Shown here one piece after another: positions 30,247 to 39,046 of a stretch of 46,496 bases of DNA. Both the position numbers and the translations under genes were made by a program. The notes under the pieces were generated by a model that was not told the origin of the DNA, did not search any database, and was given only the letters and a program-made list of their open reading frames with translations. The stretch spans positions 1-46,496 of the forward strand of contig CAMZKY010000123.1 of the NCBI GenBank assembly GCA_947311455.1, read 5' to 3'. This DNA comes from an uncultured Marinosulfonomonas sp. Its GTDB lineage: Bacteria > Pseudomonadota > Alphaproteobacteria > Rhodobacterales > Rhodobacteraceae. Within the stretch, counting starts at the first letter, position 1. Each line of letters opens with the position of its first letter.

Positions 30247-31146
30247 TTATTCTTGCAGCATATCCCGCAAAGTGGCTTCAAGGCTGATTTTGGGGGCCCA
30301 TGATGTTTTAGCAGATATTTTGTCTATGTTTGCCACGCTGGCCAACACTTCGGTGCTGGCTTTGGCGGCTGTTATCACGGGTTTGGCACCTTGCGAACGA
30401 CATATCAATTCCAGTATTCGGCCTATAGGAACACCTACACCTTGTGCGACATTATAAATTCCGTTCGGCACATCACCTGTCAGAGCAATCAATGCGCTCG
30501 CAACATCGCGCACATCTACAAAATCCCGAACTATCGACAAATCACCTGTCGAAATAGCATCCGGGTTTTCGGCAAGCTGGTTTAAGAATGCAAGCGGGAC
30601 CATAGTAGGCGCTTGCCCCAGGCCGATAACATTAAACGGTACCGCTATTCGAACCGGAAGTGTGCCGCGCTGATTATACATACTTCCTAACATCACTGCC
30701 GCCGCCTTGCTAACGCCATAAAATCCGCTGGGTGCAAAAGAGTGGGTTTCCGGAATACTGATTTGGTTTTTCTCCATAGGCGCATAAATTGCAGCTGTCG
30801 AAACCAAAATCATCGCGGGTTTGGTTTCCAGGGATTGTGCGGCATCGAGCAATCGAGCTGTTGTAGTGTAATTGTCTCGCATAAGGGCACTCTGCCCCGT
30901 GATATCTTGCGGTTCGCGAATCCTGCCAGCACAATGAATAATTGCGTCAGGTTGGAATTTTTTCAGAATAGGAGCCACAGCATCACTTGCAAGATCGACA
31001 TGGGCTTGTTGATCAATATTAATTTTACATACCTTATTTCGAACCAGCCCCAGAACACAAACGCCCTGAGCGACAAGCTGTTTACAAACCTCGCCACCGA
31101 TAAATCCGCCCGCGCCAGTAACAACTATTTTTTTGCTATCCATCAC
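30247..31146 (-). CDS. NAD(P)-dependent epimerase/dehydratase (extended SDR)
   Basis: 299 aa; VTGAGGFIGGEVCKQL Rossmann motif, YGVSKAAA catalytic motif. Confidence 0.88.
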   Translation of the reverse strand: MMDSKKIVVTGAGGFIGGEVCKQLVAQGVCVLGLVRNKVCKINIDQQAHVDLASDAVAPILKKFQPDAIIHCAGRIREPQDITGQSALMRDNYTTTARLLDAAQSLETKPAMILVSTAAIYAPMEKNQISIPETHSFAPSGFYGVSKAAAVMLGSMYNQRGTLPVRIAVPFNVIGLGQAPTMVPLAFLNQLAENPDAISTGDLSIVRDFVDVRDVASALIALTGDVPNGIYNVAQGVGVPIGRILELICRSQGAKPVITAAKASTEVLASVANIDKISAKTSWAPKISLEATLRDMLQE

Positions 31147-31199
31147 GCCCTAAACCCAACTTTTAGAATTTCAATAAACGACTAAAAAACAATAACGGG

Positions 31200-31931
31200 C
31201 TAGGTTTTGGTTTTCTGAACAGGCACAACAAAACTGTAGCCGACGCCGTGGATGGTTTTGATATAAACTTTAATATTGGATCCACCCGTTTCCAGTTTTT
31301 TACGAAGCCGAACGATATGCACGTCAACCGAGCGATCGCCGGAAAAGCTTTCACGTCCGCGCGCAACATCTAGCAATTGGTTTCTGCTAAAAACCTGGCC
31401 TGGGTGCGCCAAAAAAGTATGTAAAATTTCGAATTCTGTGGTAGTAATTTCACAGCTTTGCTGGGTATTCGCGTTGGTTAACGAACGCTCACTCAAATTT
31501 ACAACCCATTCACCAAATTTATACGCAACTCCGGCGTCAGCCTGTTCTACGACATCGGTGCTACAGCGGCGCAAAATTGTTCGGATTCGCGCAAGAAGTT
31601 CACGCGGCTCATACGGCTTAACCATGTAATCATCCGCACCAAATTCAAGGCCGACAACACGATCAAATGCTTCGTCGCGGCCAGATAGAACAAGAATAGG
31701 GATGCTGGATTTTGATCGCAAGTCACGGGTTATTTCAAGGCCGCTTTTTCCAGGTAGCCCTATGTCCAGAATGCAAAGATCAACATTTTCATTGGCAAGA
31801 ACATTTTCCATTTCCCGCCAATCCGGCGCGCAAGCCACGCGGAATTCCTGCTTTTCAAGATACCGTTTCAGAAATGAAGTAATCTGCGGATCATCATCCA
31901 CCACGAGGATCAATGATTTTCGAAATGACAT
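31200..31931 (-). CDS. OmpR/PhoB-family response regulator
   Basis: 243 aa; receiver ILVVDDDPQI...CILDIGLPGKSG, winged helix ...RSVDVHIVRLRKKLE...IKTIHGVGYSFV. Confidence 0.93.
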   Translation of the reverse strand: MSFRKSLILVVDDDPQITSFLKRYLEKQEFRVACAPDWREMENVLANENVDLCILDIGLPGKSGLEITRDLRSKSSIPILVLSGRDEAFDRVVGLEFGADDYMVKPYEPRELLARIRTILRRCSTDVVEQADAGVAYKFGEWVVNLSERSLTNANTQQSCEITTTEFEILHTFLAHPGQVFSRNQLLDVARGRESFSGDRSVDVHIVRLRKKLETGGSNIKVYIKTIHGVGYSFVVPVQKTKT

Positions 31932-32086
31932 GTATCTATCCTTGAGTCGCGCATAAAATATACTAGCAAACCCTTAAAAAAAATGCACGCGGTATTTATA
32001 CTGCAATCACTTCGAAAGGCGTTTGTGCCATATGGTAGTTCATCGCACTTTAGGCTACACTGACAAGGTACAATAGTAGGCCTAGA

Positions 32087-34336
32087 ATGCCATTTCGATC
32101 TTTTTCCATTTCACACCCGCGCCGCAAGCGGCTATCTCGGATTGCTTTTGCCGGTGCTGTAACGCTTGCCCTCATTCTTGCTACGATCCTAACCATCAGC
32201 GTCGAAACCAGCACGCGCTTTAAAAATATCCGAAGCGGGTGGCAAGAATACTCTCAGGATGCCAATCCACGGGGTATTTGGATTTCGGAAATTCGCGGGT
32301 ATTTCGGCTATGGGGGAATGATCCACAATTTTAAAAACTTTGTTCTGCGCAAAGATCAGCGCTATGCACAACGGCTGAATTCCCAAACTACGTTTTTACT
32401 CGCAGCGATTGATTCATATCTACAATCCAACCCTGATCCGGTAGAACGCGACGCTCTGTTAGACATCCGCACGGTTGTTGAACAATACTCTGCTAATATT
32501 GAAATCATTACAAAATCCATACACATTGGTTTAAATGCTGAACAAATCGACGCAAAAGTGCGTGTGAATGACAGCAACGCATTGCACGCCCTTGAAATAT
32601 TAGAGCAGCACTGGCGCAAGCAGCGGCAACGCAGTTTGAACTCTATCGTTTCCGCCCTTTCGGATGGCGACGCATTGGTGCGATCTTTGGCTGGCCTAAT
32701 GGTGTTTCTAACATTCCTATTGGCTACGATCGCGGTGCTCATCTATATCCTAATTCGCAACGTTCTGCGCAGCAATGCCGCACAAATTACTGAATTACAG
32801 GCACGAAAAACTGCGCAAGAACAAGAACGCAAACTTGCGTGGGTTGTTCAACAAAGCCCAGCCTCTATTCTTATTACCGACACGGATGGGAAAATCGAAT
32901 TTGTTAATCATAAACTGTTGGAACTAACAGGATATCAAGAATCCGAACTGATTGGAAAATGGCCCAGCATCTTAAAATCCGGCCACACATCGAGCAGTGA
33001 TTATGATAGTATCTGGGCCAATCTACGCCAAGGGATCCCTTGGTTCGGCGTGTTTAAAAATCTGCGCAAAGACGGAAGCTATTACTGGGCCTCAACAAGC
33101 CTTTTGCCTCTATTGAACGAAGAAGGCCAAATAACAAATTACATCGGCGTAGGCGAAGATATCACAGAAAAACGCCGCGTGGACGAGCAAATTGCGCAAG
33201 TGCAGAAAATGGAGGCTGTCGGGATCCTGGCTGGTTCTGTTGCCCACGATTTCAACAATGTTTTGATGACGATCATCGGCAATACAGAATTGATCAAGCT
33301 GGAATTCGAAGACCAAGACACGCCCGAAGAAATTGATACGTCTCTCAGTCACATCAAAATTGCATCCAACCGCGCGCGCGCGCTCATTCAGCAGCTGCTT
33401 ACTTTTGCGCGCCATCAACCTGAACAAACCCAAAGGATCGAGGTAAACAGCGCCATAGAAGAAGCACTAGAACTGATCCGTGTTTCAACGCCGGCCACAA
33501 TAGATGTAACCTTTAACTCAGGCATAGATCAAATTGGCGTTGATATTGATCGCACCGCTTTCTTCCAGATCATCATGAATCTCTGCCACAATGCAGTGGA
33601 GGCGATCGGAGATCGTGGGGGTGCGATCACAATTAGTCTTGATCATATCCAGATTGAGGACAAAAATAACGGGCTGAGAATCCTACCAGACAACGCATTG
33701 GGCACCGTTAAAATCGAGATTATCGATGATGGCCCCGGTATTCCTCAGGATATTCAGGAAAGCATTTTTGAACCCTTCTTTTCAACCAAGCCGGTTGGCA
33801 AGGGTACGGGGCTTGGCCTGTCTATTGTGAAAAATTGGGTTGTCGAAGCGGGTGGTCAGGTGCACCTGAAAAGCTCACGGTACAAAGGCACACGTTTCAC
33901 CTTGCTATTTCCTGAGTTCGTCGCAAAAGAAGACGAAACCCAAGCAATGGCTCGCCCCCCAACCGGTGTTGAGCATATCTTGCTCGTCGATGACGAAGAA
34001 GAGCTGCTTTATGTTTTACGCCGGATGATGGCCCGCCTAGGATATCGTGTCGAAGCCTTTTCCAATCCTTCGCTTGCCCTTCATGCCTTTCGAACAAACC
34101 CTGATAGCTATGATGCGGTTGTAACAGATATGATGATGCCTGAAATGAATGGCACTGAACTAATCACAAACTTGCGTACAGTACGAGCCAATCTACCCGC
34201 AATGCTTATCAGTAGTTACTTAGGAAACAAGCCCGGATCAGACGATTTAAAAGGTGTTCTTAAGGTTAACAAACCCGTCAATATGCTAGGGCTGGCAATT
34301 GCCTTACGAAAAACACTAGACACCTCCGTTTCTTAA
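32087..34336 (+). CDS. Membrane PAS-domain hybrid histidine kinase with C-terminal receiver
   Basis: 749 aa; TM segments, PAS (ILITDTDGKIEFVNHKLLELTGYQESELIG), SVAHDFNNVLMTIIGN H-box, HATPase motifs, receiver HILLVDDEEE...VVTDMMMPEMNG. Confidence 0.93.
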   Translation: MPFRSFSISHPRRKRLSRIAFAGAVTLALILATILTISVETSTRFKNIRSGWQEYSQDANPRGIWISEIRGYFGYGGMIHNFKNFVLRKDQRYAQRLNSQTTFLLAAIDSYLQSNPDPVERDALLDIRTVVEQYSANIEIITKSIHIGLNAEQIDAKVRVNDSNALHALEILEQHWRKQRQRSLNSIVSALSDGDALVRSLAGLMVFLTFLLATIAVLIYILIRNVLRSNAAQITELQARKTAQEQERKLAWVVQQSPASILITDTDGKIEFVNHKLLELTGYQESELIGKWPSILKSGHTSSSDYDSIWANLRQGIPWFGVFKNLRKDGSYYWASTSLLPLLNEEGQITNYIGVGEDITEKRRVDEQIAQVQKMEAVGILAGSVAHDFNNVLMTIIGNTELIKLEFEDQDTPEEIDTSLSHIKIASNRARALIQQLLTFARHQPEQTQRIEVNSAIEEALELIRVSTPATIDVTFNSGIDQIGVDIDRTAFFQIIMNLCHNAVEAIGDRGGAITISLDHIQIEDKNNGLRILPDNALGTVKIEIIDDGPGIPQDIQESIFEPFFSTKPVGKGTGLGLSIVKNWVVEAGGQVHLKSSRYKGTRFTLLFPEFVAKEDETQAMARPPTGVEHILLVDDEEELLYVLRRMMARLGYRVEAFSNPSLALHAFRTNPDSYDAVVTDMMMPEMNGTELITNLRTVRANLPAMLISSYLGNKPGSDDLKGVLKVNKPVNMLGLAIALRKTLDTSVS

Positions 34337-34438
34337 CAATATTTAACAAAAATAAACTGTAAATTACTCACTTTTTGCGCGGATGAAACAATAAGGAATT
34401 ACTATTCAAACTGAATCAGTTGTCTAAGGAAAAGCATC

Positions 34439-35059
34439 ATGGGATTAGCATTCAAGCCTTATAAGGATTCGCCCGATTACAACGTAATTGATGTCATCCT
34501 TGATCGCCACTCGGTTTCACCAAAACGGCTTGATTTTCCGGGGCCGGATGAAATTCAAATTCACACAATGATCTCCGCTGCGGCGGCAGCACCTGATCAT
34601 GGAAAGCTGCGCCCTTGGCGTTTCATTCAGTTTCCAACGGAGCACCGCAAAGCGCTGGCTGATATATTCGAAGCCGCTCTTTTGGAGCGCTTGCCCGCCG
34701 CCGATCAAGATTCTTTAAACCGTGCACGCGAAAAAGCCAGCCGCGCACCGGTTTTATTGGGCTTGATCCTTAATTTGAATGCAGATGCAACAATCCCCCA
34801 TATTGATGATCAAATCGCATCTGGCGGTGCAGCATTACAGAATCTTTTATTGGCAACACACGCAATGGGCTTTGGTGCCCGCGCTCTGAGTGGGCAAGCC
34901 GTCAGAACCAATGTGTTTCGCAAAGCATTGGGGCTAAGCGACAGCGAAACTTTCCTGTGTTTCATCGCAATCGGAACCCCTACAGCCGCACCAAAGCGTA
35001 ATCAGAGGCCAGCGCCCGAAACAATTTTAAGCCAATGGAATGGCAAACCAAATACCTAA
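34439..35059 (+). CDS. Nitroreductase family protein
   Basis: 206 aa; AAAAAPDHGKLRPWRF and LLLATHAMGFGARALSG. Confidence 0.88.
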   Translation: MGLAFKPYKDSPDYNVIDVILDRHSVSPKRLDFPGPDEIQIHTMISAAAAAPDHGKLRPWRFIQFPTEHRKALADIFEAALLERLPAADQDSLNRAREKASRAPVLLGLILNLNADATIPHIDDQIASGGAALQNLLLATHAMGFGARALSGQAVRTNVFRKALGLSDSETFLCFIAIGTPTAAPKRNQRPAPETILSQWNGKPNT

Positions 35060-35069
35060 AGGCACCCTT

Positions 35070-36314
35070 ATGAATATCCAGCCTAACACCGCTTCATCCT
35101 GCTGTGATCGCCCCGAAATAACACTCATACCGCTTGATGTTGCTATCGCACGGGGTATTGCCCTAACCGAACCGGCCCAAGAATTGGAAACCATTCCGTT
35201 GGAAAAATCAATTGGTCGGGTTCTGGCAAATAAAGAAGTTTCCCCCATTCCGCTACCGCCTTTCAACAATTCCGCGATGGACGGATATTTGATATCGACC
35301 TCCAGCCTAAAAGGTAAAGGCCCGTGGTCTTTGGATGTAATAGGCCGGATCGCTGCCGGCGATGCTGGAAATGCCGCGCCCCAGCCCAATACTTGTTGGC
35401 GCATTTTTACCGGTGCACCAGTGCCGGACGGGTTTGACACCGTTATCATGCAAGAAGACGTTGATCGCATCGACGATACAATTCACTTTAGCCGTAAGCC
35501 TAAAACAGGGCAGCATATTCGCGCCAAAGGTGGTGATGCAGAACAAGGTCAAACCGTCGTGCCTGGCGGTGTGGAAATCGGCCCACGGCAGATCGGCGCT
35601 CTTGCGGCGATCGGTGCCGGAACGGTTACTGTCCGTCGCCGGATTCGAGTTGCCATTTTTTCGACAGGCAGCGAATTACGCCACCCCGGCGAGCCATTGG
35701 GTGCGGGGCAAATCTGGAACTCCAATCGTTTTACATTGCTTGCGCTGTTAAACAAAGGATGGGTCGAAATTGTTGATATGGGTGCAATAGCAGATAATCC
35801 CGAAGCCCTGAAAGTTGCGTTAAAAACGGCGTGTGAAACCTGTGATATCGTCGTAACAACAGGGGGTGTTTCCGTTGGCGACGAAGATCATATGCCGCGC
35901 CTTTTCACTGAATTGGGCGGCGAAACACATGTGATGAAAGTTGCGATTAAACCCGGTAAACCGATCACTTACGGTAAACTTGACAAAGCTGTATTCATCG
36001 GCCTGCCTGGTAATCCTGTTTCAGCATTCGTCACGTGGATGGTAATCGGTGCACGAATTTTGGAGCGTCGCGCAGGCATCGAAAACCACGCACTATCGCG
36101 CGTTCAAACGCGCATCTCAAGCGATATCCATCGCCATGCAGGGCGCGTTGAATTCCGGCCAGCAAAATCCATCAACGGGTCTGAAATCGAATTGCTAGAC
36201 GGCACTTTTTCGGCACGCGTGGCGATGCTCTCTCTTGCAGATGGTCTTGCGGTTATTCCAGCCGAAGCAACGCATATTTCCAAAGGCGACACACTGGATT
36301 TTATCCCGTTTTAG
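35070..36314 (+). CDS. moeA: Molybdopterin molybdenumtransferase MoeA
   Basis: PLPPFNNSAMDGYLI, IFTGAPVPDGFDTVIMQED, IFSTGSEL, TTGGVSVGDEDH, GKPITYGKLDKAVFIGLPGNPVSAFVTW; start refined to ATG 35070. Confidence 0.95.
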   Translation: MNIQPNTASSCCDRPEITLIPLDVAIARGIALTEPAQELETIPLEKSIGRVLANKEVSPIPLPPFNNSAMDGYLISTSSLKGKGPWSLDVIGRIAAGDAGNAAPQPNTCWRIFTGAPVPDGFDTVIMQEDVDRIDDTIHFSRKPKTGQHIRAKGGDAEQGQTVVPGGVEIGPRQIGALAAIGAGTVTVRRRIRVAIFSTGSELRHPGEPLGAGQIWNSNRFTLLALLNKGWVEIVDMGAIADNPEALKVALKTACETCDIVVTTGGVSVGDEDHMPRLFTELGGETHVMKVAIKPGKPITYGKLDKAVFIGLPGNPVSAFVTWMVIGARILERRAGIENHALSRVQTRISSDIHRHAGRVEFRPAKSINGSEIELLDGTFSARVAMLSLADGLAVIPAEATHISKGDTLDFIPF

Positions 36315-36399
36315 AAAAACTAGCCAAAAATTGGCCCGCTGTGTTTCTGCATGAACAGTCCTACTATCCTAGGGGTGTAGTACATTCCAGCCAACGCTA

Positions 36400-37773
36400 T
36401 TATCCGCTATTACTAGCCCGGCATTGTCTCGTTGGTTGTTCTAGATCATCAATGATCTTTCCAGCCACTTGCCCAGCCGTTTCCATACAATTCGAAACGG
36501 AAACACCGTTCAAGTAGTTCCCGGTTAGATGCAGCCCCTCAACCCTTTCAGAAGTTGAAGATAAAACCGTTTCACGAGCGCGGTGGCCGATCGTATATTG
36601 TGGCAATCCAAGCGCCCAGCGACGGGTGCGGTGGATCACCGGCGCACCTTTGATTTGCAGGGTGTCGGATAGTTCCGCGTGAATTTGCGCCACCAAATCA
36701 GATTCGGGCATTTGCGCCAATTCGGGATTGCGTGCGCCACCGGCATAGGCGGAAATGGCAACGTATCCATCAGGTGCGCGACCTTGATACATGGTGCTGG
36801 GGAACTGTACGCCCGAAATGATTTTGCCATTTTCCCGCGTGGTCAAAAATCCCAACCCATCCAGCGGATGCGCGACCTGTTCTTGTTTGTATCCCAGAAA
36901 CACCACATTAATCGGCGGAGCGATAATGTCGCCTGCCACGATGCTGGCGTCGGGATCAAGATTTTCCAACATGCCCGCCGCAACATGCGGCTGTACGGCC
37001 AGAACAACCGCCCGGGCCGCACGCGTTCCGGCGCTGGTTTTGATCTGAAACCCTGTGGAGGTTTTGCCGATGCTATTCACCGCCACGCCCGTATGAATAC
37101 GCGCGCCCAGCCTTTTGGCCAAAGCCGCTGGAATACTGGCAATCCCACCGCCCCACGAATACAAATGCCGCCCGGGTTCCGAACCGCGCTTAGCCGCCAA
37201 AATACCACGGGTGATCGAGCCGAACTTCTGCTCAAGCTCATGTAATTTTGTAAATGCCCCCGCGATAGAAAGCTGATGTGAATCGCCCATAAATATCCCT
37301 GCCGCCATCGGATCAATCACTTTGTCGGCAAATTCTCGGCCAAAACGGCGGGTGGCAAAGGCGTGGATTGTTTCCTCGGTTTTGTCCATTTTACGGCGTC
37401 TTAGGCCCTCAAACAGGATCGAAAACCGCGCTTGGGGTGATAGATAATTCGACATGAAAAACCCAAGCGGGTTTGTTGAAATGCCGGTTAGCTTACCCTG
37501 ATTCAGCAGGTAGCGTTTCTTAACCCCTTCGCCCAGATCATGCGCAGTCTTTAGCAAGCCCAACCGATCAATCTGTTTCAAAGCATCCGGCATTGAGGCA
37601 TTAAAGGTGGTCGGCCCTTGCTCCATCATAAAGCCGTTGAAACGGTCGGTGATGGCGTTGCCGCCCACGCGGACTTGGCGCTCCAACACTTGCACATCCA
37701 GCCCTGCCAACATCAAGGCGTGCGCGGTGGCAAGCCCGGAAATGCCGCCGCCGATGACAATCGCATCATGCAT
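36400..37773 (-). CDS. HemG/HemY-type protoporphyrinogen oxidase-like flavoprotein
   Basis: From ATG 37773 (MHDAIVIGGGISGLATAHALMLAGLDVQVLE): FAD GxGxxG motif; C-terminal GLHLTGNYLNGVSVSNCMETAGQVA. Overlaps the upstream gene end. Confidence 0.85.
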   Translation of the reverse strand: MHDAIVIGGGISGLATAHALMLAGLDVQVLERQVRVGGNAITDRFNGFMMEQGPTTFNASMPDALKQIDRLGLLKTAHDLGEGVKKRYLLNQGKLTGISTNPLGFFMSNYLSPQARFSILFEGLRRRKMDKTEETIHAFATRRFGREFADKVIDPMAAGIFMGDSHQLSIAGAFTKLHELEQKFGSITRGILAAKRGSEPGRHLYSWGGGIASIPAALAKRLGARIHTGVAVNSIGKTSTGFQIKTSAGTRAARAVVLAVQPHVAAGMLENLDPDASIVAGDIIAPPINVVFLGYKQEQVAHPLDGLGFLTTRENGKIISGVQFPSTMYQGRAPDGYVAISAYAGGARNPELAQMPESDLVAQIHAELSDTLQIKGAPVIHRTRRWALGLPQYTIGHRARETVLSSTSERVEGLHLTGNYLNGVSVSNCMETAGQVAGKIIDDLEQPTRQCRASNSG

Positions 37774-39043
37774 TTTTGTTGCCTCGCATCCGCCTGACAA
37801 ACGCCGGTGGCCCCGCGTCTCCAAAACGGCGTTTTGCCAGCAGGGTAAGATCATCTTTGGTGACCTCTGATCGCCCTTCACCGCGCACATAATCTTCGGC
37901 ACGGCGACGCACCATGCGGCGAACAAACCCGGGCACACGCGCAATATGGCTTTCCGCGTCGTCCGACCAGTGCATAGTGATGCTGGCAGGGATCATCGGC
38001 GTAATCACAGCGCCGCCTTTAGGTTGATAGGTGCAAAGCGTGTCTTCGCCCATCATATTGCCACCCAGCGCCAAAGGCCGCGCGCGGCAGCCGCCACACA
38101 GGATTTTAAATTCGCACGCGCCGCAGCGCCCTTCTAATTTCGGCGCACGCAGGGCATTCAACACCGGCGCGTCATGCCAGATTTCAGTAAAGGATTTTTC
38201 TTTAACCGATCCGGCAGAATTTTCCATGTATGGGCAGGGCGTTACATCACCCGTGGGCGTAATGCGCGCGTATCGCGTGGCAGCAATACACCCTCCGGCA
38301 TCATAGCCATGCGCGGCAGTAATGGGCCATTCTGGATCCATTTCAATGGCGATGCGTTTAAAATGTGGTGCGCATTTGGCCCGCACCATCAAGCGTTTTT
38401 CCCGTTTGGCAGCCTTGGCGACGCGTCGCAGAACGTGATCATATTTCTCCGGCGAAATACCTGAATATTTTTCGCCACGCCCCGTGCAAACCATGAAAAA
38501 CACATTCAGCACCATTGCGCCAGCATCGCGGGCAAAGGCAACCATATCGTCAATTTCGTCGGCGGTTTCATCAGTGGCTGAAAAATGGATTTGAAACGGC
38601 ATTCCGGCGTCTTTGCAGGCATCAATACCTTGCATCGTTTTGATCCACGCGCCTTTTTTGCCGCGAAAATTATCGTGCTGATCAGGGTTCAGGGAATCAA
38701 CTGAAATGCCCACACCTGCCACGCCGGCCTGTTGTAATTCCTTGATCCTGTCATGGCGCAGCAGCATGCCGTTTGTGCCCACCACCACCATCAAACCCAA
38801 ATCGCTGGCGTGGCGCGCCAGTTCGGGCAGATCACGGCGAAGCATGGGTTCGCCGCCCGTTAGTACAACCATGGCTTCGGGGCCGACCTCGGCAATTTCG
38901 CCTAGCACACGTTTTAGATCGGCGGTGTTCAATTCATCCACCGCGCCCTCTTTTAAAACTTTGGCGTCAAGGTAGCAGTGTTCGCAGGCAAGATTGCATC
39001 GTTCGGTCAGGTTCAAAGCAATCAGATAAGGAGCATCGGCCAT
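37766..39043 (-). CDS. NirJ/AhbD-like radical SAM protein with SPASM-like cysteines and PCP_red-like C-terminal domain
   Basis: 425 aa; LTERCNLACEHCYLDA (CX3CX2C), C-rich CPYMEN...RCGACEFKILCGGCRARPLA, tail WSDDAESHIARVPGFVRRMVRRRAEDYVRGEG. Confidence 0.85.
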   Translation of the reverse strand: MADAPYLIALNLTERCNLACEHCYLDAKVLKEGAVDELNTADLKRVLGEIAEVGPEAMVVLTGGEPMLRRDLPELARHASDLGLMVVVGTNGMLLRHDRIKELQQAGVAGVGISVDSLNPDQHDNFRGKKGAWIKTMQGIDACKDAGMPFQIHFSATDETADEIDDMVAFARDAGAMVLNVFFMVCTGRGEKYSGISPEKYDHVLRRVAKAAKREKRLMVRAKCAPHFKRIAIEMDPEWPITAAHGYDAGGCIAATRYARITPTGDVTPCPYMENSAGSVKEKSFTEIWHDAPVLNALRAPKLEGRCGACEFKILCGGCRARPLALGGNMMGEDTLCTYQPKGGAVITPMIPASITMHWSDDAESHIARVPGFVRRMVRRRAEDYVRGEGRSEVTKDDLTLLAKRRFGDAGPPAFVRRMRGNKNA

Positions 39044-39046
39044 GGT

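Noticed and set aside
34333-34347. TTAA-N6-TTAAC at the end of the hybrid kinase gene as a CtrA site
   Set aside because: Spacer is 6, not 7, and it overlaps the stop codon; too weak in AT-rich sequence.
36375-36412. Short tandem CGCTATTA repeats between moeA and the PPO-like gene
   Set aside because: Two copies only and low complexity; no evidence of CRISPR or a mobile element.
37766-39043. Denitrification nir locus
   Set aside because: Despite NirJ-like and NirV-like proteins, no nirS/nirK or heme d1 genes are visible in the window.
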